From assembly GCF_000337615.1 (NCBI RefSeq), contig NZ_AOII01000091.1, positions 28,866-92,865 of the forward strand: DNA of 64,000 nucleotides, in the 5' to 3' direction. The notes under the pieces were generated by a model that had not been told where the DNA came from, did not search any database, and saw only the letters and a program-made list of their open reading frames with translations. A program made the position numbers and the translations under genes. The first letter of the stretch is position 1, and each line of letters starts with the position of its first letter. Origin of the DNA: Natrinema pallidum DSM 3751. Its GTDB lineage: Archaea > Halobacteriota > Halobacteria > Halobacteriales > Natrialbaceae. Shown one piece after another: positions 7,440 to 16,540 of this stretch.

Positions 7440-8543
7440 TCAGTCGTCGCTCGGTTCCGCGCCCATACTCGCCGTCTCGCTCGACGATTCCGCCGTCTCG
7501 CTGTGACGGGCCTTCACCGCCTCCGGATCGAAGTCGTTCGTGTCCGTATTGGGCTCCAGTCCCGCACGCTCGACGATCTCCAAGTCCTTGCCGGGAGATT
7601 GGCCTCCGGTGGTCAGATAGTCGCCGGTGAGGAGGCCGTCCGCGCCGGCCTCGAGCGGCAGGTGCTGCTCGTCCGGCGCTAAGTTGACCTCGCGGCCGCC
7701 GGTCAAGCGGACCCGGGACTCGGGGTGGAGTAGTTTGTACACCGCGACCGTCTTGACGATCTCCTCGGTGCTGATGTCGACGCCCTGCTCGGCCAGCGGC
7801 GTCCCGGCGACCGGGTTCAGGACGTTGACCGGCAGCGAGGAGATGCCGATGTCCTGCAGGGCGATGGCTGCCTCGACGCGGTCGGTCGGGCTCTCCCCCA
7901 TTCCGAGGATCACGCCCGCACAGAGGTCCATCCCGGCCTCCTTGGCGACCTCGAGGGTCTTCACCCGGTCCTCGAAGCTGTGGGAATCGACGATCTCGGG
8001 GAAGTAGTTCGGGGAGGTCTCGATGTTGTGATTGTAGTGATTGATCCCCTCCTCGGCGAGGATCGCGGCCTCCTCCTCGGTCAGAATGCCCAGCGAGGCG
8101 TCGACCTCGAGGTCGCACTCGTCGCGGACGCGGCGGATCGACTCGAGAACCTCTTCCCACTCGTCGGGGCGGTGTTCCTTCGAGACGCCCTTCTCGGCGA
8201 CAACGATGCCAAAGCGCTGGGCACCGTCGCGTTCGGCCCGTTTGGCGGCCTCGAGGACCTTCTCGGGACCGAGGAAGCCGTAGGTGTCGATCCCGGTGTC
8301 GAAGTGGACCGACTGCGCGCAGAACCCGCAGTCCTCGGCGCAGTTGCCTGCCTTCGCGTTGACGATCGAGCAGGCGTCGACCGTGCCGTCGCCGAAGTGA
8401 TCGCGGACGGCCGCACCCGCCTCCGCGAGCGCGTCGGTCGGCTGGGCCATCAACGCGACTCCGTCGGTCCGATCGAGTCGCTCGCCGGCCATCACCCGCT
8501 CGAGCGCGTCGTCGACCGTCTCGTTTCCAGTCTCGTAAACCAC
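7440..8543 (-). CDS. bioB: Biotin synthase
   Basis: A 367-residue radical SAM enzyme that inserts sulfur into dethiobiotin. The 4Fe-4S cysteines are C68, C72 and C75 in GNCAEDCGFC, and the sequence continues with the biotin-synthase core (NHNIETSPNYF, GGREVNL). The tail after about residue 325 is an extra acidic extension. Translation starts at a GTG (8541-8543). It is the first gene of the minus-strand operon bioB-bioU-bioF-bioD. Confidence 0.95.
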   Translation of the reverse strand: MVYETGNETVDDALERVMAGERLDRTDGVALMAQPTDALAEAGAAVRDHFGDGTVDACSIVNAKAGNCAEDCGFCAQSVHFDTGIDTYGFLGPEKVLEAAKRAERDGAQRFGIVVAEKGVSKEHRPDEWEEVLESIRRVRDECDLEVDASLGILTEEEAAILAEEGINHYNHNIETSPNYFPEIVDSHSFEDRVKTLEVAKEAGMDLCAGVILGMGESPTDRVEAAIALQDIGISSLPVNVLNPVAGTPLAEQGVDISTEEIVKTVAVYKLLHPESRVRLTGGREVNLAPDEQHLPLEAGADGLLTGDYLTTGGQSPGKDLEIVERAGLEPNTDTNDFDPEAVKARHSETAESSSETASMGAEPSDD

Positions 8544-8551
8544 GATATGAG

Positions 8552-8584
8552 TTGTGGTTAACGAGACTATAATGATTGTGGATT
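8552..8584 (-). promoter_or_regulatory. bio operon promoter with possible BirA-like operator
   Basis: On the minus strand a TATA-like attata (8568-8573) lies about 27 bp before the bioB GTG. Between them is gttaacc (8556-8562), which looks like one half of the archaeal BirA biotin-repressor motif. The sequence ttgtgg(t/a)tt occurs twice on the plus strand (8552 and 8576), flanking the TATA box. The operator assignment is tentative because no clear second inverted half-site was found. Confidence 0.35.
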
Positions 8585-8820
8585 CTCACTGTGGGTGAAT
8601 CGTCCCGATCCGTTGGAGAGACGACCGGCGAGCGCGGGACGACCGATCGTGGCGAGGAGTGACCGGCGCGGGCGGTGCATGGTCGTTCTGTCACGCAGCA
8701 CTGGTACGTATTTTGTTACTATGCCGCGGCGGGTCACCGACGGTGTCCGAACGGAACACCGAGCGCGACGTTCGTATCGATTTCCCAACGCTTGTATGAT
8801 GTCGTATGGTGTCGTGCAGT

Positions 8821-9720
8821 ATGGCCCTCAGTATCTCGGAGGAACACTTCGAGGACGTTCCGGACTTCGACTACGAACCCCAGTATGTCGACATCGGCGA
8901 GTTAGACATGGCGTACGTGGAAACGGGCGGTGGCGAGGGCAGCAACGACGCCGAGGAGACGTTCCTCTGTCTGCACGGCGAGCCGACGTGGTCGTTTCTC
9001 TACAGCAAAATGATGCCGACGCTGGCCGAGCGCGGCCGCGTCGTCGTCCCAGACCTGATCGGCTGCGGACGGTCGGATCGATACGAGGACCGCGACAACT
9101 ACACCGTCGAGATGCACTACGACGCGCTCCGGACGTTCGTCGAGGAACTCGACCTGACGAATATCACGCTCGTCTGTCAGGACTGGGGCGGGTTGCTCGG
9201 GCTCTCGCTGGCGGCGAATCAGCCCGAACGGTTCGCCCGCCTGGTGCCGATGAACACCGGCCTTCCCGACGGGACCCAAGAGATGACCGATACCTGGCAC
9301 GCGTTCGCCGAGTTGGTCGCCACCGCCGACGACCTCGATATCGGCGAACTCGTGGCGAACGGTTGTCATCGGGACTGCTCCGAGGACGTGCTCGACGCCT
9401 ACCGCGCGCCGTTCCCCGACGAGCGATACATGGCCGGCGCGCGGACGTTCCCAGGACTCGTCCCGCAGTCACCCGACGACCCCGGGGCGGACCTGTTCGC
9501 CGACGCCCAGGACCGACTCGCCGAGTGGGAGACGCCGGCGTTCGTCCTGTTCGCCAGCGAGGACCCGATCACCGCCGGCAACCGTGACCCGCTGCGCGAG
9601 TTGCTCCCGACCGCGAGCGACCAGCCCGATGTCTGGATCGACGAGGCCGCACACTTCCTGCAGGAAGACGCCGGCGAGGAAATCGCCGAGCGCATCGTCG
9701 CCTTCGTCGATCGAACCTGA
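8821..9720 (+). CDS. Haloalkane-dehalogenase-like alpha/beta hydrolase
   Basis: A 299-residue alpha/beta hydrolase. The oxyanion/halide loop HGEPTWS (residues 52-58) and the nucleophile elbow CQDWGG (Asp121 with the halide-binding Trp122) match haloalkane dehalogenases and the related epoxide hydrolases; the catalytic His is probably in DEAAHF near the C-terminus. An Asp rather than Ser nucleophile means it acts by an alkyl-enzyme ester. The natural substrate cannot be deduced. An in-frame ATG five codons upstream (8806) is an alternative start. Confidence 0.85.
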   Translation: MALSISEEHFEDVPDFDYEPQYVDIGELDMAYVETGGGEGSNDAEETFLCLHGEPTWSFLYSKMMPTLAERGRVVVPDLIGCGRSDRYEDRDNYTVEMHYDALRTFVEELDLTNITLVCQDWGGLLGLSLAANQPERFARLVPMNTGLPDGTQEMTDTWHAFAELVATADDLDIGELVANGCHRDCSEDVLDAYRAPFPDERYMAGARTFPGLVPQSPDDPGADLFADAQDRLAEWETPAFVLFASEDPITAGNRDPLRELLPTASDQPDVWIDEAAHFLQEDAGEEIAERIVAFVDRT

Positions 9721-9753
9721 TTCGATCGCTGCCCGTCGGTCCGATCCGAACCG

Positions 9754-11004
9754 TTACCGCGGCGTCTCCGCGCCCCACTTCTCGAGGGCCGTCGCCAGTT
9801 CCGCGTGGTCGTCGGCGTAGGTCTCGAGGTCCGTGCCCGCCATCGAGGCCTCGACGGACTGTCGGAGCGCTTTCGCACCCGCGTGCGTGCCGTCCGGGTG
9901 GCCGTGGACGCCGCCGCCGGCTTGCACGATGATGTCGGTCCCCAGCGCGTCGATGAGTTGATCGACCACGCCGGGATGCAGTCCACCGGAGGCGACCGGG
10001 AGGACGGGCCTGAGGCCGTGACAGTCGCTCGTGAGCCACGCGTTGATCCCCGGCGTGTCCTCGTTCGCGAGCTTTCCCAGCCCCGCGGTCCCGGTGTGGA
10101 TGTGGTCGACGCCACAGAGGCGAGCGATCTGGGCGATGACGCGCATCGACACCCCGTGGTAGTCCAGTCGGTCGAAGGCGGCGTGCATCGCGCGGTGGGC
10201 GTGGATCGCCAACCCGTGGTCCTCGCAACGCTCCCGAACCGACTGGACGGCCGCCCAGCCGCAGGTAATCACGTCGACCATGACGAACCCGCCGCCGTGT
10301 TCGGCGACGAGATCGACCCGCTCGAGCATCTCTGTGGTCTCGGCGGTCACGTTCACGAGGTAGTCCTTGCGCTCGCCGGTCTCCTCCTGGGCGCGGTCGC
10401 GGGCGGCGAGGCTCTCGGCGAGTCGGTCCGCGAATGGGTTAAACGCCTGGTCAGTGAGATTTTCGTCGTCTTTCAGCAGGTCGATGCCGCCGCGCCAGGC
10501 CTCCTCGCCGATGCGGGCGTGGGCGTCGGTCGAGAGGCCCACCTTGGGTTTCGGCACCGTCGCCAACACCGGCCGCTCGCCCGCGTCCAGTTTCTCGCGC
10601 GCGACGCTCGGCCCGAACTGCGGGCCCGGAAACCCGCCCGCGATCGATTCCGGCCAGTCACAGTCCTCGAGTCGGATCGAGTCGACGGCTTTCATCCCCA
10701 GGATGTTGCCGGCGATACACGAGAGGATCTGGGGCATGCTGCCGGCCTCGAACAGCGCGGCCGGGTACGCGACCGTAACCGTCGGTCCGTCAATACCACA
10801 GGCGACTGCACCGAGGTCCGTGAGTTCGTCCTCGTCGACGTGTAAGGCGGCCCAGGTGCCGTTCGATGACTCCGAGGCGACGCGACTCGCTGCCGCCTCC
10901 ATGGACATCCCGTCGGCCGGTTCGATCGTGAATTCACAGACCAGTTCCGTCGCGGCGGGTTCGTATCCGAGGTCCAGAAAGTCGTCGTACTCGATCCCTG
11001 TCAT
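9754..11004 (-). CDS. rbcL: Archaeal (form III) RuBisCO large subunit
   Basis: A 416-residue ribulose-1,5-bisphosphate carboxylase. Active-site motifs are all present: KPKVGLS, GGIDLLKDDENL (carbamylated Lys plus Asp and Glu), HAHRAMH, HIHTGTAGLGKL and the phosphate-binding GGGVHGH. Archaeal form III enzymes work in the AMP/nucleoside degradation pathway with AMP phosphorylase and R15P isomerase, not in a Calvin cycle; neither partner is in the window. The start at 11004 (MTGIEYDD) is preferred to 11019 because a TATA-like ctattact (about 11032-11039) is then correctly spaced. Confidence 0.95.
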   Translation of the reverse strand: MTGIEYDDFLDLGYEPAATELVCEFTIEPADGMSMEAAASRVASESSNGTWAALHVDEDELTDLGAVACGIDGPTVTVAYPAALFEAGSMPQILSCIAGNILGMKAVDSIRLEDCDWPESIAGGFPGPQFGPSVAREKLDAGERPVLATVPKPKVGLSTDAHARIGEEAWRGGIDLLKDDENLTDQAFNPFADRLAESLAARDRAQEETGERKDYLVNVTAETTEMLERVDLVAEHGGGFVMVDVITCGWAAVQSVRERCEDHGLAIHAHRAMHAAFDRLDYHGVSMRVIAQIARLCGVDHIHTGTAGLGKLANEDTPGINAWLTSDCHGLRPVLPVASGGLHPGVVDQLIDALGTDIIVQAGGGVHGHPDGTHAGAKALRQSVEASMAGTDLETYADDHAELATALEKWGAETPR

Positions 11005-11162
11005 GATACCGTCCGACATACGACGCGTCGAGTAATAGTGCTTGTGCCGGCACCCGGCGAGTCGCTACGAACGGGCAATATAGTCCGACTCTCGCCCCGT
11101 ACAGCGATTCTCACGATCGCCCTCTTTCTCACCCATATTATGCACGATCGTCAACTGTAACC

Positions 11163-11186
11163 GCCATCGATGGCCGCTAGCGGCCA
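11163..11186. promoter_or_regulatory. Two overlapping perfect palindromes between divergent genes
   Basis: GCCATCGATGGC (11163-11174) overlaps TGGCCGCTAGCGGCCA (11171-11186), both perfect. They lie between rbcL (minus) and the acidic protein gene (plus), about 93 bp before the latter's start. This arrangement suits a dimeric-regulator binding site. They contain ATCGAT and CTAG. Confidence 0.5.
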
Positions 11187-11248
11187 GTACACTAATATTG
11201 CACTTCGCGCATCTATCGCACCGGGAAAAATTCCGAAAATTAAAGTCG

Positions 11249-11258
11249 TGTGATAATC
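11249..11258 (+). promoter_or_regulatory. TATA-like element for the acidic protein gene
   Basis: gtgtgataat lies about 25 bp upstream of the ATG at 11279, and an AT-rich ttaaag lies just before it. Spacing fits a leaderless transcript and supports the start at 11279. Confidence 0.35.
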
Positions 11259-11278
11259 CAGTAATAGCAAGCGGGTTC

Positions 11279-12163
11279 ATGACAGATAGTACGACAAACA
11301 GTCCGGGCGACGGGAGGCTCGACGTGGGTGCGAGCACCGACGAGCTGTTCGGGGACCTCGAGGAAACCGACACGGGAGCCGGGCAGCGGACAGAACGGGT
11401 GGACGAGGACGAACCGGACGGGGTCGAAGACAGGACGGCCGCTGAAGTCTTCGATCAGCTCCGTGCTGAAGCCGCGGACGAGGGCGATACCGACGACGTG
11501 CTCGCGGACGAAACGCCGGACGACATCATCGCGAGCGCGGCGGAGCCGGAACCCGACCCGGCGATACCCGTCGACGACGAGCTGCGAGCCGACGAGGACG
11601 AACTCACGGATCTGCTTCTCACCGGCCGCACGAAAGACGGGGAGTTCCTCTGGGTCGACACCGCTGGTTCCGACGACCGACGGGACGACGACCCCGTCGA
11701 CTCCACCACCTCCACGAACGAGGGGCTCGACAGCGGCGACGCCGAGCCGCCGACCGTCGAGGCGCAGGCCGACTCGCAGACCGCGACGACGACCCCCGAG
11801 ACCGCGGACGAGCCATTCGACGGCGACCCCACCCTCGAGAACGGGACGGACAGCCCCGTCGAGCCCGACGCGGCTGCGGTGACCGAAACGGACGCGGAGA
11901 GCGACGCCGACACCACACGCGATAGCGACGCCGCTCCGGAGACGCCGTCGGACGCGACTGCCGACTCGTCGGTCCAGAGCGACGAATCGGAGTCGCGTCT
12001 CGAGGACGGGGTGGACGCGTCCGCGGTCGACGGTCCCGACACGGCCGACCGCGACACCGACGCCGGAGGGGGCGAGACCGATATCGATGCGTCCGAGGCC
12101 GAGTCCGCGGCCGACGACGGCTCGGCGGGACTGCTCGGACGAGTGCGGTCGCTGTTCGGCTGA
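11279..12163 (+). CDS. Highly acidic protein of unknown function
   Basis: A 294-residue protein dominated by Asp, Glu, Thr and Ser, with almost no hydrophobic core. Conserved-looking blocks are at the N-terminus (DVGASTDELFGDL), around residues 40-60 (RTAAEVFDQLRAEA), near residues 95-125 (DDELRADEDELTDLLLTGRTKDGEFLWV) and a short C-terminal LLGRVRSLFG amphipathic helix. The rest is probably disordered. I do not recognise the family. The C-terminal helix could be a membrane or protein anchor. The start at 11279 leaves out an upstream in-frame extension that lacks the acidic bias. Confidence 0.75.
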   Translation: MTDSTTNSPGDGRLDVGASTDELFGDLEETDTGAGQRTERVDEDEPDGVEDRTAAEVFDQLRAEAADEGDTDDVLADETPDDIIASAAEPEPDPAIPVDDELRADEDELTDLLLTGRTKDGEFLWVDTAGSDDRRDDDPVDSTTSTNEGLDSGDAEPPTVEAQADSQTATTTPETADEPFDGDPTLENGTDSPVEPDAAAVTETDAESDADTTRDSDAAPETPSDATADSSVQSDESESRLEDGVDASAVDGPDTADRDTDAGGGETDIDASEAESAADDGSAGLLGRVRSLFG

Positions 12164-12284
12164 TCGTCCGAGCCCGTCGAACGCGCGCCGCCGACCCGCC
12201 GTCCGGTCGGTGAGACTCACGACGTCCGTATCGCGACAGCTTGGAACCAACCCGTTGGTCCGATCGTCCCCGCCTCGAGTCCGA

Positions 12285-12434
12285 TCAGACCTCGGGATGC
12301 CACGCGAGCCCGTTCCGTCGAACCGGAGACGCTTTTGCACCACACGCCGGACACTGCGTCCCGCCGGTCGTCCGGGTCGTCCGCTCCGGGATGTCCGCGG
12401 AGCCACAGCGATCGCATTCGAGCCGGACCGGCAT
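12285..12434 (-). CDS. Small zinc-ribbon protein (49 aa)
   Basis: A 49-residue frame starting MPVRLECDRCGS with two CxxC pairs (C7-C10 and C28-C31, the second in QCPACGAK), a complete zinc ribbon. It ends at TGA 12285-12287. Proteins this small are easily missed, but the spacing of the cysteine pairs and the composition are those of haloarchaeal zinc-ribbon microproteins. Function unknown; protein or nucleic-acid binding is typical. Confidence 0.65.
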   Translation of the reverse strand: MPVRLECDRCGSADIPERTTRTTGGTQCPACGAKASPVRRNGLAWHPEV

Positions 12435-12615
12435 ACCACAGTGACGCGCTGGACGACCATGATCTGCTGCGGAAAGCGACGAGGAGCCGGCACCGGGCGG
12501 TCACAGTACTGGACGCAGGACCCGCCGCCGCTCGAGTCGGCTCGAAAAAGGACGCGAGACCGCAACCGGTCGCCCGCGATTGCGGTCGGGTCGTTGCGTA
12601 CGCGAGACGGGCTAG

Positions 12616-13488
12616 TTACGCGAGGAACTCTTCGATGTGATCGGCGACTTCTTCGGGGGTGTCGCCGACGGGGACGCCGGCGTCGTTGAGGGCGCTAATC
12701 TTGCTCTCCGCGGTTCCCGTGCCGGAGCCGGAGACGATCGCACCGGCGTGGCCCATCCGCTTGCCCGGCGGTGCGGTGCGGCCGGCGATGAAGCCAGCGA
12801 CCGGCGTGTCGACGTACTCGTCGATGAACGCGGCTGCTTCCTCCTCGTCTTCGCCGCCGATCTCCCCGCACATGACGATGGCGTCGGTGTCGGGGTCGTC
12901 CTCGAACAGCTCGAGGGCGTCGACGAAGTCGGTCCCGATGATCGGGTCGCCGCCGATGCCGATGGCGGTCGTCTGGCCGATCCCGCGATTAGTCAAGCTA
13001 TCGACGACCTGGTACGTGAGGGTCCCGGAACGGGAGACGAGCCCGACGTTCCCCTCGGCGAAGATGTTGCCGGGGAGAATACCGAGCTTCGCCTCACCGG
13101 GCGTGATGAGACCGGGACAGTTCGGGCCGATGAGTCGGGTCTCCGTCTCGGAGAGGCGCTTGTTGACGCGCGCCATGTCCTGGGTCGGGATGCCCTCCGT
13201 GATGGCGACCGCGAGGTCGAGTTCCGAGTCGAGCGATTCGAAAATCGCGTCGCCGGCAAAGGCCGGCGGAACGAAGATCACGGACGTGTCAGCGTTCTCC
13301 TCGTCGACGGCCTCGTGGACCGTGTCGTAGACCGGCACGCCGCTGACCTCCTGGCCGCCCTTGTCGGGGACCGCGCCGGCGACGACGTTGGTGCCGTACT
13401 CCATCATCTGTTCGGCGTGGAACTTGCCTTCCCCGCCGGTGATGCCCTGTACCACGACGCGCGTGTCGTCGTCGACTAGTACGCTCAT
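12616..13488 (-). CDS. sucD: Succinyl-CoA synthetase alpha subunit (ADP-forming)
   Basis: A 290-residue subunit carrying the CoA-binding Rossmann domain ([11 protein letters not shown] near residue 14) and the phosphohistidine region [18 protein letters not shown]. With SucC it interconverts succinyl-CoA and succinate with formation of ATP in the TCA cycle. Its ATG overlaps the sucC stop by four bases (13485-13488), so the two subunits are probably co-translated in a fixed ratio. Confidence 0.97.
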   Translation of the reverse strand: MSVLVDDDTRVVVQGITGGEGKFHAEQMMEYGTNVVAGAVPDKGGQEVSGVPVYDTVHEAVDEENADTSVIFVPPAFAGDAIFESLDSELDLAVAITEGIPTQDMARVNKRLSETETRLIGPNCPGLITPGEAKLGILPGNIFAEGNVGLVSRSGTLTYQVVDSLTNRGIGQTTAIGIGGDPIIGTDFVDALELFEDDPDTDAIVMCGEIGGEDEEEAAAFIDEYVDTPVAGFIAGRTAPPGKRMGHAGAIVSGSGTGTAESKISALNDAGVPVGDTPEEVADHIEEFLA

Positions 13489-14636
13489 TGGTCGTTCACC
13501 TCCCCAGCGTACTCGACAGCACGCTGAACCGCGTCCTCGAGGGTCTGCTCGACCGTCACGAGGTCCTCGTTGAGAATCTCCATGCCTTCCTCCCAGTTCG
13601 TGCCGGCCAGTCGGACGACGACCGGCTTGGGGATCTCGTCGAACTGCTCGAGCGCCTCGTTGATCCCGCGGGCGACCTCGTCGCCCCGGGTAATTCCGCC
13701 GAAGATGTTGAAGACGACCGAATCGACGTTATCGTCGGAGAACACCATGTCGAGCGCGTTCGCGATCCGGGCGGCCTTCGCGCCGCCACCCACGTCGAGG
13801 AAGTTGGCGGGCTGGCCGCCGTAGTGGTCGACCAAGTCGAGCGTCGTCATCACGAGTCCGGCACCGTTGCCGATGATGCCGACGTTGCCGTCCAGCCGGA
13901 CGTAGTCGAAGCCGTACTCGTCGGCCTTCTGCTCGAGTTCGTCGCCGCCGGCGGCTTCCTCTTCCATCTCGGCGAGTTCGGGCTGGCGGAACAGGGCGTC
14001 CTCGTCGATGTTCATCACGGCGTCGGCCGCGATGACCTCGTCGTCGGCCGTGACCATCAGCGGGTTGATCTCGGCGTCGGCCCCATCCTTGTCGTCCCAG
14101 AGCTGGTAGAGCGTGGTGAGGACGCTCGAGACATCGCGCGCGACCGACTGGTCGACACCGGCGTCGTAGACGGCCTTTCGGGCCTGATAGGGATGCATTC
14201 CGAAGGAGGGGTCGATGTGCTCGCGAGCGATGGCGTCGGGGTCCTCCTCGGCGACTTCCTCGATGTTGACGCCGCCTTTGGTCGAAACCATCGCGACGGG
14301 CTTGCCCTCGCCGCGGTCCATCGTGATCCCGACGTAGAGTTCGTTGACGAAGTCGACCGCTTCCTCGACGAGGACCCGATCGACGTGATATCCCTTCAGG
14401 TCCATGCCGAGGATGGAGTCGGCCGCTTCTCGGGCCTCGTCCGCGTCCTCGACGAGTTTAATTCCGCCGGCCTTCCCACGGCCGCCGACCTGTACCTGCG
14501 CTTTTACCGCTACTGGGTACCCGATCTCCTCGGCCGCGGATACCACACCGTCGACGTCGGACGCGAGTTGCGAGTCCGGCGTCGGAATCCCGGCATCGGC
14601 GAAGACGGTCTTCGCCTGATACTCGTGTAATTTCAT
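13485..14636 (-). CDS. sucC: Succinyl-CoA synthetase beta subunit (ADP-forming)
   Basis: A 383-residue ATP-grasp subunit starting [18 protein letters not shown], with [17 protein letters not shown] (nucleotide binding), EINPLMV and [12 protein letters not shown] (phosphate-binding region) all in register. It is the first gene of the sucC-sucD operon. A minus-strand TATA-like atttaag (about 14664-14670) lies some 29 bp upstream of the start. Confidence 0.97.
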   Translation of the reverse strand: MKLHEYQAKTVFADAGIPTPDSQLASDVDGVVSAAEEIGYPVAVKAQVQVGGRGKAGGIKLVEDADEAREAADSILGMDLKGYHVDRVLVEEAVDFVNELYVGITMDRGEGKPVAMVSTKGGVNIEEVAEEDPDAIAREHIDPSFGMHPYQARKAVYDAGVDQSVARDVSSVLTTLYQLWDDKDGADAEINPLMVTADDEVIAADAVMNIDEDALFRQPELAEMEEEAAGGDELEQKADEYGFDYVRLDGNVGIIGNGAGLVMTTLDLVDHYGGQPANFLDVGGGAKAARIANALDMVFSDDNVDSVVFNIFGGITRGDEVARGINEALEQFDEIPKPVVVRLAGTNWEEGMEILNEDLVTVEQTLEDAVQRAVEYAGEVNDQ

Positions 14637-14954
14637 GCCATTCGAACGGGCGTGCCGACCTTGCTTAAATCATGCCAGTTTCCACTCGCCGCGGGCGTTC
14701 CATCGACGCGCATCAACGATACCGGGCACGTCACGGCCGTACCGTTTTCCCAGTCGCCCTCTTTGTGTAGGTTCTCAACTGAACTCGGGTGTGATGTACC
14801 CGCACGTCCGGACTCCGGGCGGATACCTCGCGCTGAGAGGGCGTCCGATCGCTCGAACGGGTTCCGTTCCGGGGTCGAACGCGAGCGGTCGACGGAAGCC
14901 GACACAGCATTCAAACGTCGCCTCTCCTAAGGTCACGGACAAGGGGCACCCGCC
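14637..14954. other. Intergenic region between sucC and the UbiA gene
   Basis: A 318-bp divergent spacer. It holds the sucC promoter element near 14664-14670 and must hold the promoter of the prenyltransferase gene. No convincing coding sequence or RNA gene was found. Confidence 0.6.
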
Positions 14955-15827
14955 GTGAGAAATTCCACTGCGACGCATCGACCACCGGGCTGGGTAACAT
15001 CGGTCAAGACCGGGCTCCGCCTGTTGGTCCATAGCAACCTCTTCATCTCGCTTGCGACGGTTAGCGTCGCCGTGACGACTGTTCTTCTCGCGGACCTGCC
15101 ACTCGAGCCCCTGCCGCTGTTCATCGTCTTTGCGGCGACGATGTTCGTCTACACCGTCAATCGATTTACCGATCTCGAGGAGGACGAGCGGAACGTTCCA
15201 CAGCGCGCGGCGTTTACCAGGCGGTACGGAACGCTCTGGTTGGCCGCGGGGGTCGGCCTCTACGTCGCCGCAGTCGGAATCGCCGTCGCGGTCGGAGTTC
15301 CCGGCGCGGTGTACATGTTCCTCCCGCTCGTGGTCGTGCTCCTGTACTCCGTCGGCGGGGTCAAGCAACTCTTTCTCGTGAAGAACCTCGTGGTCGGATT
15401 CGCCTGGGGCGCGATTCCGCTCGGCGTCGGCTACTACTACGGTCAGTTGCGCTCGCCGGCGATCCTGTTTCTGTTCGGGTATATCACGATCATGATCACC
15501 ATCGCCGCGGTGATCTTCGACGTGAAAGATATCGAAGGGGACCTCGCGGAGGGCATCCCGACGGTCCCCAACCTGTTCGGCCCGCGCTGGACCCGTCTCC
15601 TGTCGTTGGTGGCGACCGTCGCCGTCGCCGCGGCGGTGATCGCCCTCGTCGCCGGCGGCGCGATTGCACACGAGTTCCTCGTCGTGCTCGCGATGAACGC
15701 CTACGTCTGTGCGTACATCCCCTTCGCGACCACCGATCGCGGGCCGCTGTATTACGGGTTCGTCGTCGACGGCGAACACGTCTTCCTCGCGGCCGTCGTC
15801 GCCGCGCTCGAGTGGCTGATCTGGTAG
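14955..15827 (+). CDS. UbiA-family prenyltransferase
   Basis: A 290-residue integral membrane protein with eight or nine hydrophobic helices. The two prenyl-diphosphate/Mg2+ motifs of the UbiA superfamily are present: NRFTDLEED (about residues 68-76) and DVKDIEGD (about residue 189). Members attach prenyl chains to aromatic or glycerol acceptors, for example in menaquinone, heme or archaeal lipid synthesis; which one cannot be told from the sequence. It starts at a GTG (14955). Confidence 0.88.
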   Translation: MRNSTATHRPPGWVTSVKTGLRLLVHSNLFISLATVSVAVTTVLLADLPLEPLPLFIVFAATMFVYTVNRFTDLEEDERNVPQRAAFTRRYGTLWLAAGVGLYVAAVGIAVAVGVPGAVYMFLPLVVVLLYSVGGVKQLFLVKNLVVGFAWGAIPLGVGYYYGQLRSPAILFLFGYITIMITIAAVIFDVKDIEGDLAEGIPTVPNLFGPRWTRLLSLVATVAVAAAVIALVAGGAIAHEFLVVLAMNAYVCAYIPFATTDRGPLYYGFVVDGEHVFLAAVVAALEWLIW

Positions 15828-15962
15828 CGGCGACGCTCGACGCGACACGCACTGGCAGCATCGCGACGTTTCGAAAGGGCACGAACCGCGTTCCGTCCGG
15901 CGGCGAGTGCCACGAGGACAGCGATCGCTATCGGTCGGCCGTCGACACTCGGCTCGGGCGAC

Positions 15963-16190
15963 TCAGTCGCGGTCGGCTTCGCTCCAGTCGCAGTCCTGGC
16001 ACTTCCAGCCGGTGACGAGTTCGGTGACCGACGGCATGTAGACGACCTGCAGGACGTTCCCGGCACACTCCGGGCACTCCTCGTCGGCCTCCTCGATCGA
16101 GTCGACCTCCATCACGGCGTCGCCCTCGACGAGTTCCGCGAGTTTTTCGGCCGTCACCATTCGTCCCTGAACGACGCGATTCTCGCTCAC
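15963..16190 (-). CDS. Small zinc-ribbon protein, DUF5795-like
   Basis: A 75-residue protein starting MSENRVVQGRMVTAEKLAEL, with two CxxC pairs: CPEC at about residue 39 and CQDC at about residue 64. It resembles a conserved haloarchaeal family (DUF5795, from memory). Translation starts at GTG 16188-16190, with a TATA-like cttaggg about 28 bp upstream. Function unknown. Confidence 0.8.
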   Translation of the reverse strand: MSENRVVQGRMVTAEKLAELVEGDAVMEVDSIEEADEECPECAGNVLQVVYMPSVTELVTGWKCQDCDWSEADRD

Positions 16191-16419
16191 ACTCGGGCTA
16201 CCGGACGCGATGCCCTAAGCGTTTCCTGATCCGGTCGTCGCCTCGAGCGAGACCGGTTGGGGTTGGGGCAGGGTCGGAGTGAGTCACGATCGAGAAACGA
16301 AGCGGTTCCGACGGGTCGGAACCTGGGCCGGCGTCGCGGCGGCCCTCGCTATCGTCCGCCCGCCGGCATCCCCCATCCAGTAGCCGTCAGCGGCGTCCGA
16401 GAGCGCGCTCGAGAGTCTC

Positions 16420-16440
16420 CACCTACCGCACTCGTAGGTG
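16420..16440. repeat. Inverted repeat, 7-bp stem
   Basis: CACCTAC-(7)-GTAGGTG, a perfect stem with a 7-base loop. It lies about 100 bp beyond the stop codon of the HTH regulator and could be a transcript-end hairpin or a regulator site. Confidence 0.55.
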
Positions 16441-16477
16441 CCGAGTGGAAGTGATATCAGTGTATCCCACACAGTCT

Positions 16478-16492
16478 GTGCACGGCGTGCAC
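16478..16492. repeat. Perfect 15-bp palindrome
   Basis: GTGCACG-G-CGTGCAC, perfect around a single central base, 48 bp beyond the stop of the HTH regulator on the minus strand. Confidence 0.6.
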
Positions 16493-16540
16493 GCACCGCG
16501 GTCGCGGACCGGCCAGTAGTGACCCGCCGATCGTCGGCGG

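Larger units (their letters stand above)
16191..16540. other. Intergenic region with two inverted repeats
   Basis: A 350-bp spacer with no convincing gene. It contains the promoter of the zinc-ribbon gene at its left end and two strong inverted repeats (16420-16440, 16478-16492) just beyond the stop of the HTH regulator gene. Confidence 0.6.

Noticed and set aside
6301..8694. A 797-codon open frame on the minus strand spanning bioB and bioU
   Set aside because: It is an alternative-frame shadow over bioB (7440-8543); only its C-terminal 369 codons, which form bioU, have protein character. High GC removes stop codons in all frames.
14839..14850. CTGAGAG-type sequences at about 14840 and 22742 that look like the core of a TPP riboswitch
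   Set aside because: The second half of the element (ACCTGAT...GGTAATGCC...GCG) is absent downstream in both places and no thiamine gene is nearby. The resemblance is limited to a short motif.
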